Of a stretch of 64,000 nucleotides of DNA, positions 41,944 to 52,100 are shown in pieces. The notes under the pieces are model-generated. The model saw only the letters and a program-made list of their open reading frames with translations, was not told the origin of the DNA and did no database searches. Numbering within the stretch: the stretch's first letter is position 1; the number at the start of each line of letters is the position of its first letter. Made by a program: the position numbers and the translations under genes. Origin of the DNA: Granulicella pectinivorans (lineage in GTDB: Bacteria; Acidobacteriota; Terriglobia; Terriglobales; Acidobacteriaceae); NCBI RefSeq assembly GCF_900114625.1, contig NZ_FOZL01000001.1:186001-250000 (forward strand), in the 5' to 3' direction.

Positions 41944-43455
41944 TTACAGGGCCAGCAAAACTACTCCAATGACCAGCACGCCCAGAGCCAGTGACTTCCT
42001 ATCTGTAATGGCATATACGACTGGGTCCTCGTGCAGGTCGCCCCGGCTCGCCAGCAGCCAGAGCTGGCTCAGCCACAACAGAAGAATCGGCACCAGCAGC
42101 CAGAGTCGCACGGAGTGCCGGTACAGATGCGCCGACCCAGCCAGATCGGAGATATACAGCGTCAGCACGACGACAGATGCATAGGCGCTGGCCGTCCCGA
42201 AGCTCCGCAACTGCTCGATATCCGTCGTATGGTATCCGCGTCCATTGGCCGGAATCTTGTTCCGCGCCAGCAGGCTCTCCAGCTCTGCGAACCTCTTCAC
42301 GAAAGCCAGCGACAGGAAGAAGAAGATGCTGAACCCGGCCAGCCAAGTCGAAACCGCGACTCCCGTCGCCGCCGATCCAGCGATAATTCTCACCGTATAG
42401 AGCAGCGCCAGCACAATCACGTCCACCAGAACCCGACGCTTCAGGTACAGCGAGTACGACAGTGTCGAAACAAGATAGATCCCCATCCACTGCAGGAACT
42501 GGTAGGGCCGGGGAAGCGCCTCTCCGGGGGAGATCGCCACAATGATCTTCGGCAGGGCCAATGCGAGCACCAGCGAGGCCAGCAGGAAGCCCACGATCAC
42601 AACCGCGCCCGCCAGAGGCGATAGATCCCCTGCCGCGAACGGCCTGCGCCTCTTCGAAATATGCTTCCGGTCCGCCTCCAGATCCAGCAGATCGTTCACA
42701 ATATACGTCGCCGAAGCGCACAGCCCGAACGAAAGAAACGCGATCGCCGCGGCCAGTACAAGCGCCGCCGAGTGGTCATGCGCCAGCACCAGGGGCAGAA
42801 AGATCAGCGTATTCTTCGCCCATTGGTGCAGCCGGATCGCTTTCAGCCATGCCTTCAGTGTGCTTGCCTTGTCCGTAAACGTCGCCGACGGGGCAATCTT
42901 CTTCGACTTGAGCGCCGAAGTCAGGCTCCCATGTGGATTCGCGACCATCGGCTCCAGGCAGTTTGCCAGCAGCGCTACATCCGGGTGCGCATTACCGATA
43001 TAGCAAAAATTGTTGCCAAATTTATCTTGGAAGGCGGCCAGCTTGTTCTTTCCGATCAGATTCATCGTCCCATCGGAGGCCAAGACCCCGGCAAACAGCC
43101 CAAGATGGTCGGCCACCCTCTGGGCCAACGGAGCGTCGGCGCCGGTCGCGAGATAGATCTCCCGGCCCTCCGCCTTCTGCTTCTCCAGATACTGCAAAAG
43201 ATGCCGGTTATAGGGAAGATGCACCACATCCAGCTCGACCGTCGACGTGATATGCCGCTTGAACGCGGCCTTACCTTCGGTCAGCCACTTCGGAAACTTC
43301 AGCAGCTCCGCCGGACGCTGGCGCGTCAGCACAATCACGGAATCCAGCAGCGTATCCGACTTCACCAGCGTGCCATCCAGGTCCACGCACAGCGGTATTC
43401 CGGGCGGCAAGGGGTCGTTCGGAAGCGTGTAGACAGGCTGTGCGATCGTACTCAT
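41944..43455 (-). CDS. HAD-phosphatase and UbiA-prenyltransferase fusion protein
   Basis: The 503-residue protein fuses two enzymes. Residues 20-190 form a HAD-type domain with the nucleophile motif DLDGTLVKSD at 25-34. Residues 200-503 form a UbiA prenyltransferase with about eight spans and the motif NDLLDLEADRKH at 254-265, whose Asp residues bind magnesium-diphosphate. Related proteins transfer phosphoribose to decaprenyl phosphate for arabinan-type sugars, and a HAD phosphatase would then dephosphorylate the product. Whether this protein does both is inferred. The ATG follows AAGGAG at eight bases. It lies back to back with the efflux operon. Confidence 0.87.
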   Translation of the reverse strand: MSTIAQPVYTLPNDPLPPGIPLCVDLDGTLVKSDTLLDSVIVLTRQRPAELLKFPKWLTEGKAAFKRHITSTVELDVVHLPYNRHLLQYLEKQKAEGREIYLATGADAPLAQRVADHLGLFAGVLASDGTMNLIGKNKLAAFQDKFGNNFCYIGNAHPDVALLANCLEPMVANPHGSLTSALKSKKIAPSATFTDKASTLKAWLKAIRLHQWAKNTLIFLPLVLAHDHSAALVLAAAIAFLSFGLCASATYIVNDLLDLEADRKHISKRRRPFAAGDLSPLAGAVVIVGFLLASLVLALALPKIIVAISPGEALPRPYQFLQWMGIYLVSTLSYSLYLKRRVLVDVIVLALLYTVRIIAGSAATGVAVSTWLAGFSIFFFLSLAFVKRFAELESLLARNKIPANGRGYHTTDIEQLRSFGTASAYASVVVLTLYISDLAGSAHLYRHSVRLWLLVPILLLWLSQLWLLASRGDLHEDPVVYAITDRKSLALGVLVIGVVLLAL

Positions 43456-43779
43456 AAAGTCTGGCTCCTTCGCTGGGCGCGGACTTTGGTCCCCTGCTCC
43501 AGGAATTTCAGCAACATCGGAGATTCTGCCCCCTCTTCGAACGCCCAAAGGAAGGTCGAATTGGGGTTTATCTGGCGGGGGAAGCTCTTGATCCCCCAAC
43601 CGGCGGAGACCGTAAGTGGTCGATAATCGGTAAGATAGCTTCAACTCGGAAACAATCGCCGGTGGTCCAACGTCATTATTATTTATTCTGGGACTTCCGA
43701 GTGAAGATTCATGCCCCCTTCGAGCCCTCCTTGGGGATATTCCCAAAGAAGCAAAGAAAGAAAATGGTGAACTGCAGCG
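43456..43779. other. 324-base divergent intergenic region before the RND operon
   Basis: This gap separates the HAD-UbiA gene from the RND adaptor gene, so it must carry both promoters. Two inverted repeats are visible: GGGGG (43577-43581) with CCCCC (43593-43597), and TTGGG with TCCCAA around 43731-43746, the latter about 35 bases before the adaptor ATG. The second could be an operator, but no regulator gene is adjacent. No small gene or RNA is recognised. Confidence 0.45.
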
Positions 43780-45426
43780 ATGCCAGGACCGACCGTGCCG
43801 TCTGATCAGCCTAAGTCTCACGCCAGCTCGAGCCCACAGTACCACGACCCCGTTGCGGCACTGCCAGCACCCGGTGGAAGCGGACCCGGCCACGCCCTGC
43901 CCGCCTCCACAGGCGAGCCCGAGGGTAAGAAGTCCGGCCCGATGCGCAAGATCATCATCGTCCTCGTCATCGCCGCCGCGATCGGCGGGGCCATCTGGAA
44001 GATCCAGAAGAATCGCGCGGAGACCGCTGCTGCGCCGCAGCCCGGCGCTCGCGGTGGCGGAGCCGGCGGTGGTCCTACGCCCGTGCTCGTCCAGCCAGTC
44101 GTCCAGCGCACCGTACCCGTCTACCTCACCGCACTCGGAACCGTAACGGCCTACAACTCCGTCACCATCAAGAGCCGCGTTGACGGCCAGCTCCTCTCCG
44201 TCAATGTCCGTGAAGGACAGGCCGTCAAGCAGGGACAGCTCCTCGCCCAGATCGACCCCCGCCCCTACCAGGCCGCCGTCGCCCAGGCAGAAGGCCAGCT
44301 CACCAAAGACAAGGCCAACGCCGCTAACATGACCGCCGAAGCCGCGCGCTACACCGCCCTGTACCAGGCCGGCGTCATCTCCAAGGAGAGCCAGCAGGCC
44401 CAGGTCTCGAACTCCGGACAGGCCACCGGATCCATCCAGGCCGACGAAGCCGCTATCCAGGCCGCCAAGGTCAACGTTGTCTACACCCGCATCACCTCAC
44501 CCATCTCGGGCATCGTCGGCCTGCGTACGGTCGATCCGGGCAACATCGTGCATGCCTCCGACACGACAGGCCTGCTGCTCGTGACTCAGGTCCAGCCCAT
44601 TGCCGTCATCTTTACCTTGCCCGAAGATCAGCTCCCACAGGTCATGAAGCTCATCCGCGGCGGCTCCAAGCTCACGGTCGAAGCGTATGACCGCTCCGAG
44701 ACCCAACACCTCGCCACCGGTACCCTCCTCACCGTCGACAACACGATCGACACCACCACTGGCACCGCCAAGGTCAAGGCCGTCTTCCCCAACGTCGACA
44801 ATGCCCTCTTCCCCAACCAGTTCGTGAACGTCCGTCTCGTCCTCGAGCAGCGCCAGGACGCCATCGTCGTCCCCTCCGCCGCGGTACAGACCGCGACCAA
44901 CGGCAACTTCGTCTACGTCGTCCGCGAGGGCAATCCACCTGCCGATCCGGACGCCCCAGCCGGGGCATCCGGCGGCAAACGCACCCATGCCGCAGCGTCC
45001 GAAGGCGGGGCCACCGACGCAAGCGGTGCCACAGCAGGAACCAGCGCAGCGGGAGCAAACGGCCGTCCTTCCGGTCCTCCGCACTACGTCACCCAGGTTC
45101 CCGTCAAGGTCGATCTGACCCAGGGCTCGAACGACATCCTTGCACCCGGTGCTGTCCAAGCCGGCGACCTTGTCGTCATCGACGGCCAGGAGAAGCTGAA
45201 GCCCAACAGCCGCGTCGTCCCCACCCAGAACTCCACCCGCGCCGCCGGCGGTGCACCTGGTGCCGGCAACGGTGGCACCAAGGGAGGAACCAACGGCGCA
45301 CCGGCACCCACCTCGCCCTCCGGCACCAGGAAGGGGCTCGACACCGGACTTCCCGACGACGGGGTTCCAGGCAGACATAAGCAACATGCAAACGGAGCCA
45401 CCGGCTCGACAGGACGGAACCAATGA
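43780..45426 (+). CDS. RND efflux periplasmic adaptor (MdtA-like)
   Basis: The adaptor bridges an inner-membrane RND pump and an outer-membrane channel. After a polar 54-residue leader, one membrane span (KIIIVLVIAAAIGGAIW) is followed by the standard parts. The biotinyl-lipoyl halves include VTIKSRVDGQLLSVNVREGQAVKQGQLLAQIDPRPY, then a short coiled coil and YTRITSPISGIVGLRTVDPGNIV. The 548-residue length is high because of Gly/Ala-rich inserts near residues 390-430 and a Gly/Ala/Thr-rich tail. The ATG lacks a clear ribosome site. Its stop overlaps the first pump gene as ATGA. Confidence 0.92.
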   Translation: MPGPTVPSDQPKSHASSSPQYHDPVAALPAPGGSGPGHALPASTGEPEGKKSGPMRKIIIVLVIAAAIGGAIWKIQKNRAETAAAPQPGARGGGAGGGPTPVLVQPVVQRTVPVYLTALGTVTAYNSVTIKSRVDGQLLSVNVREGQAVKQGQLLAQIDPRPYQAAVAQAEGQLTKDKANAANMTAEAARYTALYQAGVISKESQQAQVSNSGQATGSIQADEAAIQAAKVNVVYTRITSPISGIVGLRTVDPGNIVHASDTTGLLLVTQVQPIAVIFTLPEDQLPQVMKLIRGGSKLTVEAYDRSETQHLATGTLLTVDNTIDTTTGTAKVKAVFPNVDNALFPNQFVNVRLVLEQRQDAIVVPSAAVQTATNGNFVYVVREGNPPADPDAPAGASGGKRTHAAASEGGATDASGATAGTSAAGANGRPSGPPHYVTQVPVKVDLTQGSNDILAPGAVQAGDLVVIDGQEKLKPNSRVVPTQNSTRAAGGAPGAGNGGTKGGTNGAPAPTSPSGTRKGLDTGLPDDGVPGRHKQHANGATGSTGRNQ

Positions 45427-48400
45427 GCCCTTCACGGCCATTTATCCTCCGGCCGGTGGCCACCTCGCTTTTGATGGTGGCCATTTTGCTTGCCGGCGCG
45501 GTCGCCTACCAGCAGTTGCCCGTATCGGCTCTGCCTCAGGTGGATTACCCCACCATCCAGGTCCTTACCTTCTACCCCGGTGCCAGCCCGGAGGTGATGT
45601 CCTCCTCCGTCACCAGCCCGCTGGAGCGCCAGTTCGGCCAGATCCCCGGCTTGAGCCAGATGACCTCCACCAGCTCCGGCGGCGGTTCCGTCATCACCCT
45701 TCAGTTCTCTCTCTCCGAATCCATCGACGTTGCCCAGCAGGACGTTCAGGCCGCCATCAACGCGGGTTACACCTTCCTGCCCAAAGATCTCCCCAACCCG
45801 CCCGTCTACTCCAAGGTCAACCCGGCTGACGCGCCCATCATGACGTTGTCGCTCACCAGCGACTCCATTCCACTCTCCAAGGTCGAGGATCTGGCCGACA
45901 CCATCCTTGCCCAGAAGATCTCGCAGCTCTCCGGCGTCGGTCTCGTCTCCATCGCCGGAGGCCAGAAGCCCGCAGTCCGCGTCCAGGCCAACCCCACCGC
46001 GCTCGCCGGCTACGGACTCTCCCTCGAAGATCTGCGCACGGCCCTCGCCTCCGCCAACGTCGACCAAGCGAAGGGATCGATCTCCGGTGCCCGGCAGTCC
46101 TACACAATCGGCGCCAACGATCAGCTTCTCTCCTCGAAGGACTACGCCCAGGTCATCATCGCCTACAAGAACGGCTCACCCGTTCGCCTCTCCGACGTAG
46201 CCAACTCCATCGATTCCGCCGAGAATCTCTACCAGGCCGCCTGGATGGGCACCTCAGCCTCCCCCGCGACCAAGACCACCCCCGCCAAAGAGGCGATTCT
46301 CAAACCCGCCGTCATCGTCAATATCCAACGCCAGCCCGGCGCCAACATCATCGGCGTCGTCGACGAGGTTCAGAAGATCCTTCCGCAGCTCCGCGGAACT
46401 CTTCCCGCCTCCGTCGATCTTGAGGTCCTCACCGACCGCACCAATACCATCCGGGCCTCGGTCGCAGACGTGCAGTTCGAACTCGTCCTCACCATCGCGC
46501 TCGTCGTCATGGTCATCTTCCTGTTCCTCAGGTCTATCGCCGCGACGGTCATCCCTGCCGTCGCCGTGCCGCTCTCCATCGTCGGCACCTTCGGCATCAT
46601 GTACCTGCTGGGCTACTCGCTCAACAACCTCTCCCTCATGGCGCTCACCATCTCCACCGGCTTCGTCGTCGACGATGCCATCGTCATGGTCGAGAACATC
46701 TCGCGTTACCTTGAAGAAGGCGACGATCCCCTCACCGCGGCCCTCAAGGGCTCGGAGCAGATCGGATTCACGATCCTCTCGCTCACCGTCTCGCTGATCG
46801 CAGTGCTCATCCCCCTGCTCTTCATGGGAGATATCGTCGGACGCCTCTTCCGCGAGTTCGCCGTCACCCTTTCGGTCACCATCCTTGTGTCAGCCGTGGT
46901 CTCCCTCTCGCTCACGCCGATGATGGCCGCCAAGCTCCTGAAGCACACCCCCGACGACCAGCAGACCAGGTTCTACCGTGTGTCGGAGCGCTTCTTCGAG
47001 AACGTCATCGCCCGTTACGGACGTGGCGTCAAGTTCGTGCTCCGTCACCAGGTCGCGACCCTCATTGTCACCGCCGCCACGTTCGCTCTCACCGTCTTCC
47101 TCTACATCATCGTCCCCAAGGGCTTCTTCCCAGTGCAGGACACTGGCGTCCTCCTCGGCATCACGGAAGCTCCTCAGTCCATCAGCTTTGCCTCCATGAG
47201 TTCGCGTCAGCAGGAGCTCGCCAACATCATCCTCGAAGACCCCGACGTCGAGAGCATCTCGTCCTTCATCGGTATCGACGGCACCAACATGACGCTGAAC
47301 AGCGGACGCATCCAGATCAACCTGCGCGACCGGGAGAAGCGCTCGAAGTCGGCGACTGAAATCATCCGTCGCTTACAGCCCAAGGTCGCGCAGGTCGACG
47401 GTATCCAGTGCTACCTCCAGGCCTCGCAGGATCTCACCGTCGAAGATCGCGTCAGCCGCACCCAGTACCAATACACCCTCGAAGACGCCTCCCCGACCGA
47501 GCTCGCGACTTGGACCGACAAGCTCGTCGCAGAGTTCAAGAAGCTGCCTGAACTTACCGACGTAGCCAGCGATCAGCAGCTCAACGGCCTTGAGGCCCAC
47601 CTCGTCATCGACCGCGACACCGCCGCTCGCCTCGGCATCACGCCCCAGAACATCGACGACGCCCTCGACGACGCCTTCGGCCAGCGCCAGGTCTCCACTA
47701 TCTTCACCCAGCTCAACCAGTACCACGTCGTCCTCGAAGTCGGACCGCAGTTCATGCGTAATCCCTCCTCGCTCGACAACATCTACGTCCACTCATCCAA
47801 CGGCACACAGGTCCCGCTCTCCACCATCACCACCTTCCAGGAGCGCCAGACCTCGCTCGCCATCAACCACCAGGGCCAGTTCCCCTCGACGACCATCTCC
47901 TTCAACACCGCCGAAGGCAAATCCATCGGCGACGCCGTCGACGCCGTCAACAAGGCCAAGGCCAAACTGGGCGTCCCCATGAGCGTCAATGCCGAGTTCC
48001 AGGGTGCCGCCGCAGCCTTCCAGGCCTCACTCTCGAACGAGCCCATCCTCATCCTCGCCGCGCTCATCGTCGTCTACATCGTCCTGGGTGTGCTGTACGA
48101 GAGCTACATCCATCCCATCACCATCCTCTCGACGCTCCCCTCGGCCGGCGTCGGAGCTATCCTCGCTCTCATCCTCTTCCACGTAGACCTCAGTGTGATT
48201 GCGCTCATCGGCATCATCCTTCTCATCGGCATCGTGAAGAAGAACGCCATCATGATGATCGACTTCGCCCTCGAAGCCGAGCGCGACCAGGGCATGGAGC
48301 CTGAGGAAGCCATCTACCAGGCTTGTCTGCTGCGCTTCCGTCCCATCATGATGACCACGATGGCCGCGCTGCTCGGCGGCGTCCCGCTGGCCCTTGGCAC

Positions 48401-48614
48401 GGGCACCGGAAGCGAGCTCCGCCGGCCCCTCGGCATCACGATCGTCGGCGGCCTCATCGTCTCGCAGGTGCTGACACTGTTCACTACCCCCGTCGTCTAC
48501 CTCTTCTTCGACCGCATCGGCCGCAAGTACCTCCACACCGCCGAAGCCGACGAAGAGATGTACGAGCACACTCACGGCGGCAAACACGCCCCCCACCACG
48601 TCTCCGCAGACTGA
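45423..48614 (+). CDS. RND efflux pump, first of two (MdtB-like)
   Basis: The 1063-residue pump has the RND layout: N-terminal span (FILRPVATSLLMVAILLAGAVAY), two large periplasmic domains and twelve spans. The proton-relay acidic pair sits in LTISTGFVVDDAIVMVENISR. The second repeat carries IIVVYIVLGVLYESYIHPITI-like text and KKNAIMMIDFALEAE. Text and operon order match MdtB, which works with MdtC as a heteromeric pump. It overlaps the adaptor gene by four bases. An insert of about 15 residues (MGTSASPATKTTPAKEA) interrupts the porter domain. The cargo cannot be told. Confidence 0.94.
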   Translation: MSPSRPFILRPVATSLLMVAILLAGAVAYQQLPVSALPQVDYPTIQVLTFYPGASPEVMSSSVTSPLERQFGQIPGLSQMTSTSSGGGSVITLQFSLSESIDVAQQDVQAAINAGYTFLPKDLPNPPVYSKVNPADAPIMTLSLTSDSIPLSKVEDLADTILAQKISQLSGVGLVSIAGGQKPAVRVQANPTALAGYGLSLEDLRTALASANVDQAKGSISGARQSYTIGANDQLLSSKDYAQVIIAYKNGSPVRLSDVANSIDSAENLYQAAWMGTSASPATKTTPAKEAILKPAVIVNIQRQPGANIIGVVDEVQKILPQLRGTLPASVDLEVLTDRTNTIRASVADVQFELVLTIALVVMVIFLFLRSIAATVIPAVAVPLSIVGTFGIMYLLGYSLNNLSLMALTISTGFVVDDAIVMVENISRYLEEGDDPLTAALKGSEQIGFTILSLTVSLIAVLIPLLFMGDIVGRLFREFAVTLSVTILVSAVVSLSLTPMMAAKLLKHTPDDQQTRFYRVSERFFENVIARYGRGVKFVLRHQVATLIVTAATFALTVFLYIIVPKGFFPVQDTGVLLGITEAPQSISFASMSSRQQELANIILEDPDVESISSFIGIDGTNMTLNSGRIQINLRDREKRSKSATEIIRRLQPKVAQVDGIQCYLQASQDLTVEDRVSRTQYQYTLEDASPTELATWTDKLVAEFKKLPELTDVASDQQLNGLEAHLVIDRDTAARLGITPQNIDDALDDAFGQRQVSTIFTQLNQYHVVLEVGPQFMRNPSSLDNIYVHSSNGTQVPLSTITTFQERQTSLAINHQGQFPSTTISFNTAEGKSIGDAVDAVNKAKAKLGVPMSVNAEFQGAAAAFQASLSNEPILILAALIVVYIVLGVLYESYIHPITILSTLPSAGVGAILALILFHVDLSVIALIGIILLIGIVKKNAIMMIDFALEAERDQGMEPEEAIYQACLLRFRPIMMTTMAALLGGVPLALGTGTGSELRRPLGITIVGGLIVSQVLTLFTTPVVYLFFDRIGRKYLHTAEADEEMYEHTHGGKHAPHHVSAD

Positions 48615-48619
48615 AGCTC

Positions 48620-49150
48620 ATGCCGAAGATGCCGACAATCCGGGTGCCCCGTCTTCGCGACAGCAACATGGTCGCGAAGACGGGGCTCGTCCGCAGCCTC
48701 GGTGTCCTCCTCGTCACCAGCTTCGGCATCGGCAACGCCAACGCCCAATCCTGCGGCCTCACCGCCGTGCAGGACACCGCGAAGCTCGTCTACCCACCCA
48801 TCGCCAAGGCCGCTCATGTCGAAGGTACCGTCGTCTTCATGACCACCTTCCGCACCAACGGCACGGTATCCGACGCCACTCCAATCAGCGGCCCCGAGAT
48901 GCTTCGCGCGAACTCTCTCACCTACGTTCAGGGCCTCCGAGCCAATGAATACTCCGGCCCCCGCCAGTGTCCTATCGTGATCACCTTCCGCATCGTGGGA
49001 GAGTCCGTCGAGTGCGGCACACCAGCCCGCATCAACGACCAGCTCGGTCCCATCCCAGAGTTTGTACGCACCGACCTGCAGCATGTCGTCGCAACCCAAA
49101 AGGCCGGTTGTTTCATCAGCCAGGCGGCTGTTTCCATTGCGCACCGTTAA
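48620..49150 (+). CDS. Exported protein with TonB C-terminal-like domain
   Basis: The protein (176 residues from this ATG) has a signal segment VRSLGVLLVTSFGIGNANAQ. A domain follows with KLVYPPIAKAAHVEGTVVFMTTFRTNGTVSDATPISGPEML, the TonB-C pattern found in many exported acidobacterial proteins without a TonB anchor. Its start is unclear. An ATG at 48620 lies five bases after the pump stop, while a second at 48668 would leave a compact signal peptide but sits in the loop of a 16-pair hairpin. Neither has a good ribosome site. It lies between the two pump genes, so a role in the exporter is possible. Confidence 0.75.
   Translation: MPKMPTIRVPRLRDSNMVAKTGLVRSLGVLLVTSFGIGNANAQSCGLTAVQDTAKLVYPPIAKAAHVEGTVVFMTTFRTNGTVSDATPISGPEMLRANSLTYVQGLRANEYSGPRQCPIVITFRIVGESVECGTPARINDQLGPIPEFVRTDLQHVVATQKAGCFISQAAVSIAHR
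48642..48686. repeat. Perfect 16-bp palindrome over the N-terminus of the TonB-C gene
   Basis: GCCCCGTCTTCGCGAC (48646-48661) pairs perfectly with its complement at 48671-48686. The nine-base loop AGCAACATG contains an in-frame ATG. The element begins GGGTGCCCC, as does the one at 1586. It lies inside coding sequence if translation starts at 48620. Confidence 0.85.
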
Positions 49151-49176
49151 AAACCAGCACGGCCCGACTAATACTT

Positions 49177-52100
49177 ATGAGCTTTGAAAATCCCCAACCC
49201 GGCGACAAGACCCCCACCGACCACACTCGCCCCGGCGATCTAGCCAAGCTCTCCGGCCGCGTGCAGGACCGCGGAGGCGACCGCTCCTCCGCCGACGAGC
49301 ACGCCAACGCCGAAGACCGTCGCGAAGCATCCGGCGACCACGCCCCTGAGAACGTGGGCGGCGTCCACTTCTCCGCGCCCTTCATCAAGCGCCCCGTCGC
49401 CACCTTCCTGCTCTCCTTCGCCATCATCCTTGCCGGATGCGTCGCCTACAAGCTCTTGCCCGTGGCGTCGCTCCCGCAGGTCGAATTCCCGACCATCGCG
49501 GTGAGTGCTTCTCTCCCTGGCGGCGACCCCGAGACCATGGCCTCTTCCGTTGCCACCCCCCTTGAGCGCCAGTTCTCCAAGATTGCCGGCATCACCCAGA
49601 TGACCTCGGTCTCCTCCTCCGGAACCGCCAGCATCACCATGCAGTTCGACCTGAATCGCGACGTCGACGGTGCCGCTCGCGACGTTCAGGCCGCCATCAA
49701 CGCCGCCCGTTCCCAGCTTCCCGCCAACCTGCCCTCGAACCCCAGCTACCGCAAGATCAATCCGTCGGACGCACCCATCCTCATTCTTGCGCTGACCTCC
49801 GACACCCTCGCCATCCCCCAGCTCTACGACGCGTCCGACTCGGTGCTCGCGCAGAAGATCGCCCAGGTCAACGGAGTCGGCCAGACCTTCACCGGCGGCT
49901 CCGCCAAACCCGCCGTCCGCATCGAAGCCGACCCCAACCTCCTCACCAGCTATGGCCTGGGACTCGAAGCGCTCCGCGCCGCCATCGCCTCCGTGAACGT
50001 CCTTCAGCCTACCGGCTTCCTTACCTCCAACACCCAGCGCTACTCCGTCTCCACCTCCGACCAGCTCTTTGGAGCCGCCGCCTACGCGCCGCTCATTATC
50101 GCCACCAACCGTGGACCCGTCTCGACCGCCGCAGCCTCCAGCGCCCTGCCCGCAAACCTCCAGAGCGCCACCAGCGCATCCGCATCCGCCTCCGTCGTCA
50201 ACACCACTCCCCTGCCCAACAACAACGCGACCGCCGCCATTGGCTCCGCCGCCTCCGGAGACGTTCGTGGCACCGTGCGCATCCGCGACGTCGCCAAGGT
50301 CGTCGACTCCGTCGAGAATATACAGACGGGTGGCCTCTTCAACGGCACCCCCGCCATCCTCATCATCGTCACCAAGAGCCCCGGCGCCAACGTCATCTCC
50401 ACCACCGATAACGTCATCGCGATGCTGCCCACCCTGCGCGCCAGCATCTCTCCCGCCATCAAGCTCCAGATCGCCCTCGACCGTACTGTCACCATCCGCG
50501 CCTCGGTCGCCGATGTGACCCGCACCCTTGTCATCTCGATCGTCCTTGTCATCCTCGTCGTCTTCCTCTTTCTCCGCGAGGTCCGCTCTACCCTCATCCC
50601 GTCCGTCTCCGTGCCCCTCTCCATCCTCGGCACCTTCGGCGTCATGTACCTGCTCGGCTATTCACTCGACAACCTCTCCCTGATGGCGCTCACCATCTCC
50701 ACCGGATTCGTCGTCGACGACGCCATCGTGGTTATCGAGAACATCTCCCGTCACCTCGAACTCGGCCTTGAGCCCTTCGAAGCCGCCATGGTCGGCTCCA
50801 AGGAGATCGGCTTCACCGTCCTTTCGATGTCCATCTCGCTGATCGCCGTCTTCATCCCCATCCTCCTCATGGGTGGCATCGTAGGCCGCCTCTTCCGCGA
50901 GTTCGCCGTCACCCTCTCCGCTGCCATTCTCGTCTCGCTCGTCGTCTCCCTCACCACGACCCCCATGCTCTCGGCCAAGTTCCTCGAGGCCCACTCCAAA
51001 CGGAAGCACGGGAGAATCTACAAGTTCGGCGAGCGCATGCTCCAACTCCTCACGGACGAGTACGATCGCGGCCTCCGCTGGGTCCTTCGTCACCAGCCCC
51101 TCATGATCCTCGTCACCATCGGGACCTTCTTCCTCACCATCTACCTCTTCGCCATCGTGCCCAAGGGCTTCTTTCCCCAACAGGACACCGGACGCATCGG
51201 CGGACAGATCCGCGCCCAGCAGGACACTTCCTTCGACAACATCAAAGACAAGATGATCCGCCTCTCCAGGATTGTTAAACAGGATCCCGCCGTCATGAAC
51301 GTCATGAGCTTCGCTGGCGGCGGTGGCGGCGGTGGCGGTTCAAATACCGCCAACCTGTTCATGTTCCTCAAGCCCGACGCGGAACGCCAGAAGACAGGCG
51401 ACACCGCCGAAGTCATCCTCGCGCGCCTGCGCCCCAAGGTAAACTCCATTCCCGGCGCGCAGCTCTACCTGCAATCCCAGCAGGAGCTCAACATCGGTGG
51501 ACGCCAATCCGCCACACAGTATCAGTATTCGCTCACCGCCGACACCGTTGACGAACTCAACACCTGGGCTCCCAAGCTCATGGCCAAGATGATGGTCATG
51601 CCTGAGCTCAAGGACGTCGCCACCGACCAGATGCAGAATGGCCTCCGTGCTCAGCTCGTCATCGATCGCGACACCGCCAGCCGCCTCGGCGTCTCGCCCC
51701 TCACCATCGACGCCACCCTGTCTGACGCCTTCGGCCAGGCCCAGGTCTCCACCACCTACATGCCGCTCAACCAGTACCACGTCGTCATGGAAGCAGCCCA
51801 GGAGTTCCAGCAGGATCCCACCGTTCTCCAGAAGATCTTCGTCAAGAGCACCACCGGAGCCATGGTGCCTCTCTCCGCCGTGACGCATTACGTCGAGCAG
51901 CGCATTCCCCTGCAGGTCAATCACCAGGGCCTCTCGCCCGCTGCCACCCTCAGCTTCAACCTCACTCCCGGCTATTCTCTCTCCCAGGCCACCCAGGCCA
52001 TCGAGGCCGGTCGTATCGCCATCGAGATGCCCTCAACCATCCATGGAGGCTTCCAGGGCACCGCCCAGGCTTTCCAGGCCTCGCTCTCCAGCGAACCCAT

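Noticed and set aside
43577..43597. GGGGG/CCCCC hairpin upstream of the HAD-UbiA gene
   Set aside because: Only five pairs, no T-run and no known operator pattern, so I did not call it a terminator or binding site; it is mentioned in the gap entry only.
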